Assembly: GCA_964438735.1 (NCBI GenBank)
Contig: CAYTLW010000012.1
Span: 1 to 64,000 of the forward strand
Direction of reading: 5' to 3'
DNA length: 64,000 nucleotides
Origin: CAYTLW01 sp964438735
GTDB taxonomy: Bacteria > Myxococcota_A > UBA9042
The translations under genes were made by a program, and so were the position numbers. Numbering within the stretch: position 1 is the first letter of the stretch; each line of letters begins with the position of its first letter. The notes beneath the pieces were generated by a model that saw only the letters and a program-made list of their open reading frames with translations, was not told where the DNA came from and did no database searches. Below are positions 62,896 through 64,000 of the stretch, piece by piece.

Positions 62896-63977
62896 TGGGC
62901 GCAGTCATGCGTCCGACCGCGCCCGTCACGCCGACGCCTCATGACGTCATGTTGCGCGACGGCAGCGCCCGACTGCTCCGCTTTCGCCGGCCCATGCAGG
63001 GGTCGGCGGAGGCGGGCGTCGTCACACCGGATCACTGCAAGCCGATCCTGCTCGTGCCTTCGATCATCAACCGCTGGTACGTGCTCGATCTGCGCGCCGG
63101 CGCCAGCCTGGTCGAGGCCCTGGTGGCGCGCGGATTCGATACCTGGTGCCTGGATTGGGGCGCCCCCGGCGATGAGGACCGCCACTTGTCGTGGTCCGAT
63201 GTCATCGATCGACTCGCCCGCATGGTGCGCGCCGTTCGTCGGCATGTAGGTGGCGGGCCCATCGGTATGCTCGGTTACTGCATCGGCGGCACCATCGCCG
63301 CGATCCACGCCGCGCTGCAGCCGGCCAGCATCAGCGCCCTGGTGAACCTGGCCGGTCCCATCGACTTCAGCAAGGCGGGCGTGCTGGCCCACTACACGAA
63401 CCCGGAGTGGTTCGATCCGGCGGGCGTTGTGGCCGCCGGCAATCTGCCGGCGCAGATGATGCAGAGCGCGTTTGTGGGCATGCGGCCAACCCGACAAGTC
63501 GGCAAGTGGATCGGCCTGATGGACACCGCGATTCAGGCCCGCGATGGCGAACATCGACGCCAACGAATGGCCGCGTTCGACGCCCTGGACGCCTGGGCAT
63601 CGGATAACGTGGCCTTCCCAGCGGCGGCCTATGTGACCTGGATCGACGAGTTCTACCAGCGCAACCTGCTGGTCCAAGGCAAGCACCACGTCGCTGGTCG
63701 ACGGGTCGATCTCGCCGCCATCGACTGCCCGTTGCTGACCATCGTGACGCAACGGGACAACATCTGCCCCCCTGAGGCAGCCAGCGCTCTCGGGCCGCTG
63801 ACCAGCTCGCCATCGCACCGTGTGATCTCCGTGCCGGGCGGACATGTAGGCGCCGTGGTGGGCCGACGGGCCACGGCGGAACTCTATCCCGCGCTGGCGG
63901 ACTTCTTCGCCGACAACGTCAAGGCGATGGAACAGCCTTCGATAGCTTCTTCCGGTACGCAGCGCTCGCCTGCTTGA
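62895..63977 (+). CDS. phaC: Class III-like poly(3-hydroxyalkanoate) synthase, second copy
   Basis: A 360-residue PHA synthase paralogous to that at 52328-53338. PSIINRWYVLDL, WGAPGDED, nucleophile Cys 129 in GYCIGG, Asp in VTQRDNICPP and His in PGGHVGAVVG. The length matches class III catalytic subunits. No PhaE is adjacent; instead it is translationally coupled (TGATG) to the phasin, which may be its partner. The gene is complete within the window, with its stop 23 bp from the end. Confidence 0.9.
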   Translation: MGAVMRPTAPVTPTPHDVMLRDGSARLLRFRRPMQGSAEAGVVTPDHCKPILLVPSIINRWYVLDLRAGASLVEALVARGFDTWCLDWGAPGDEDRHLSWSDVIDRLARMVRAVRRHVGGGPIGMLGYCIGGTIAAIHAALQPASISALVNLAGPIDFSKAGVLAHYTNPEWFDPAGVVAAGNLPAQMMQSAFVGMRPTRQVGKWIGLMDTAIQARDGEHRRQRMAAFDALDAWASDNVAFPAAAYVTWIDEFYQRNLLVQGKHHVAGRRVDLAAIDCPLLTIVTQRDNICPPEAASALGPLTSSPSHRVISVPGGHVGAVVGRRATAELYPALADFFADNVKAMEQPSIASSGTQRSPA

Positions 63978-64000
63978 TCAGCGCTTCGGCATCGGCGGCC

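Overview
The window is a gene-dense, high-GC bacterial chromosome segment. It most resembles a myxobacterium-like or Bradymonadia-like deltaproteobacterial lineage (Myxococcota sensu lato). The basis is a MYXO-CTERM-type tail, many Sec lipoproteins with Asp/Ala-rich linkers, very Cys-rich MopE-like proteins, an outer-membrane barrel resembling a myxobacterial family, and secreted proteins built from domains better known in animals. No rRNA, tRNA, CRISPR array or complete insertion sequence was recognised. All calls come from reading the sequence and from remembered family motifs; no search was run.

Layout. 0.3-5 kb: M48 protease and LemA, then a secreted P-domain protein with an unusual Cys-rich tail. 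5-8.5 kb: calpain-type protease overlapping a beta-helix gene, an inverted-repeat element, and a SRPBCC protein. 8.6-18 kb: FdhF/YdeP molybdoenzyme, M20 amidohydrolase, two coupled TPM-domain proteins, a desaturase, a GST, and molybdate transporter modABC. 18-25.7 kb: a lipoprotein, methionine-salvage mtnB-mtnD, a glutamine amidotransferase, a crotonase-family protein, apaH, a HAD phosphatase, a zinc-ribbon coiled-coil protein and an SGNH hydrolase. 25.8-34.5 kb: an operon of one Cys-rich lipoprotein and three tandem secreted P-domain paralogues. 34.6-46.5 kb: a polytopic membrane protein, a probable TPR remnant, a lipoprotein plus M23 peptidase with thrombospondin-like repeats, a Tat-type intradiol dioxygenase, a DUF4143 ATPase, a frameshifted somatomedin-B-like lipoprotein, and an SDR pseudogene. 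46.5-52.2 kb: a solute:sodium symporter with its small partner, and a 1308-residue Cys-rich lipoprotein.

52.3-64 kb is a polyhydroxyalkanoate (PHA) island. On the minus strand a tightly packed set encodes lipoprotein, lipid-anchored alpha/beta hydrolase, outer-membrane barrel, paralogous lipoprotein, phasin-like protein, acyl-CoA ligase and a class III-like PHA synthase. Diverging from it, beyond an MFS gene, are phaR, a phasin and a second short PHA synthase. A plausible reading is a route from extracellular ester or fatty acid through the outer membrane to acyl-CoA and stored polyester; this is inference from gene order.

Two themes stand out. The first is animal-extracellular-matrix-like modules (P domain, TSP1-like, somatomedin-B-like, short-chain-collagen-like tail) concentrated in surface proteins. 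The second is the PHA island with two short synthases, each linked to its own small phasin-like partner.
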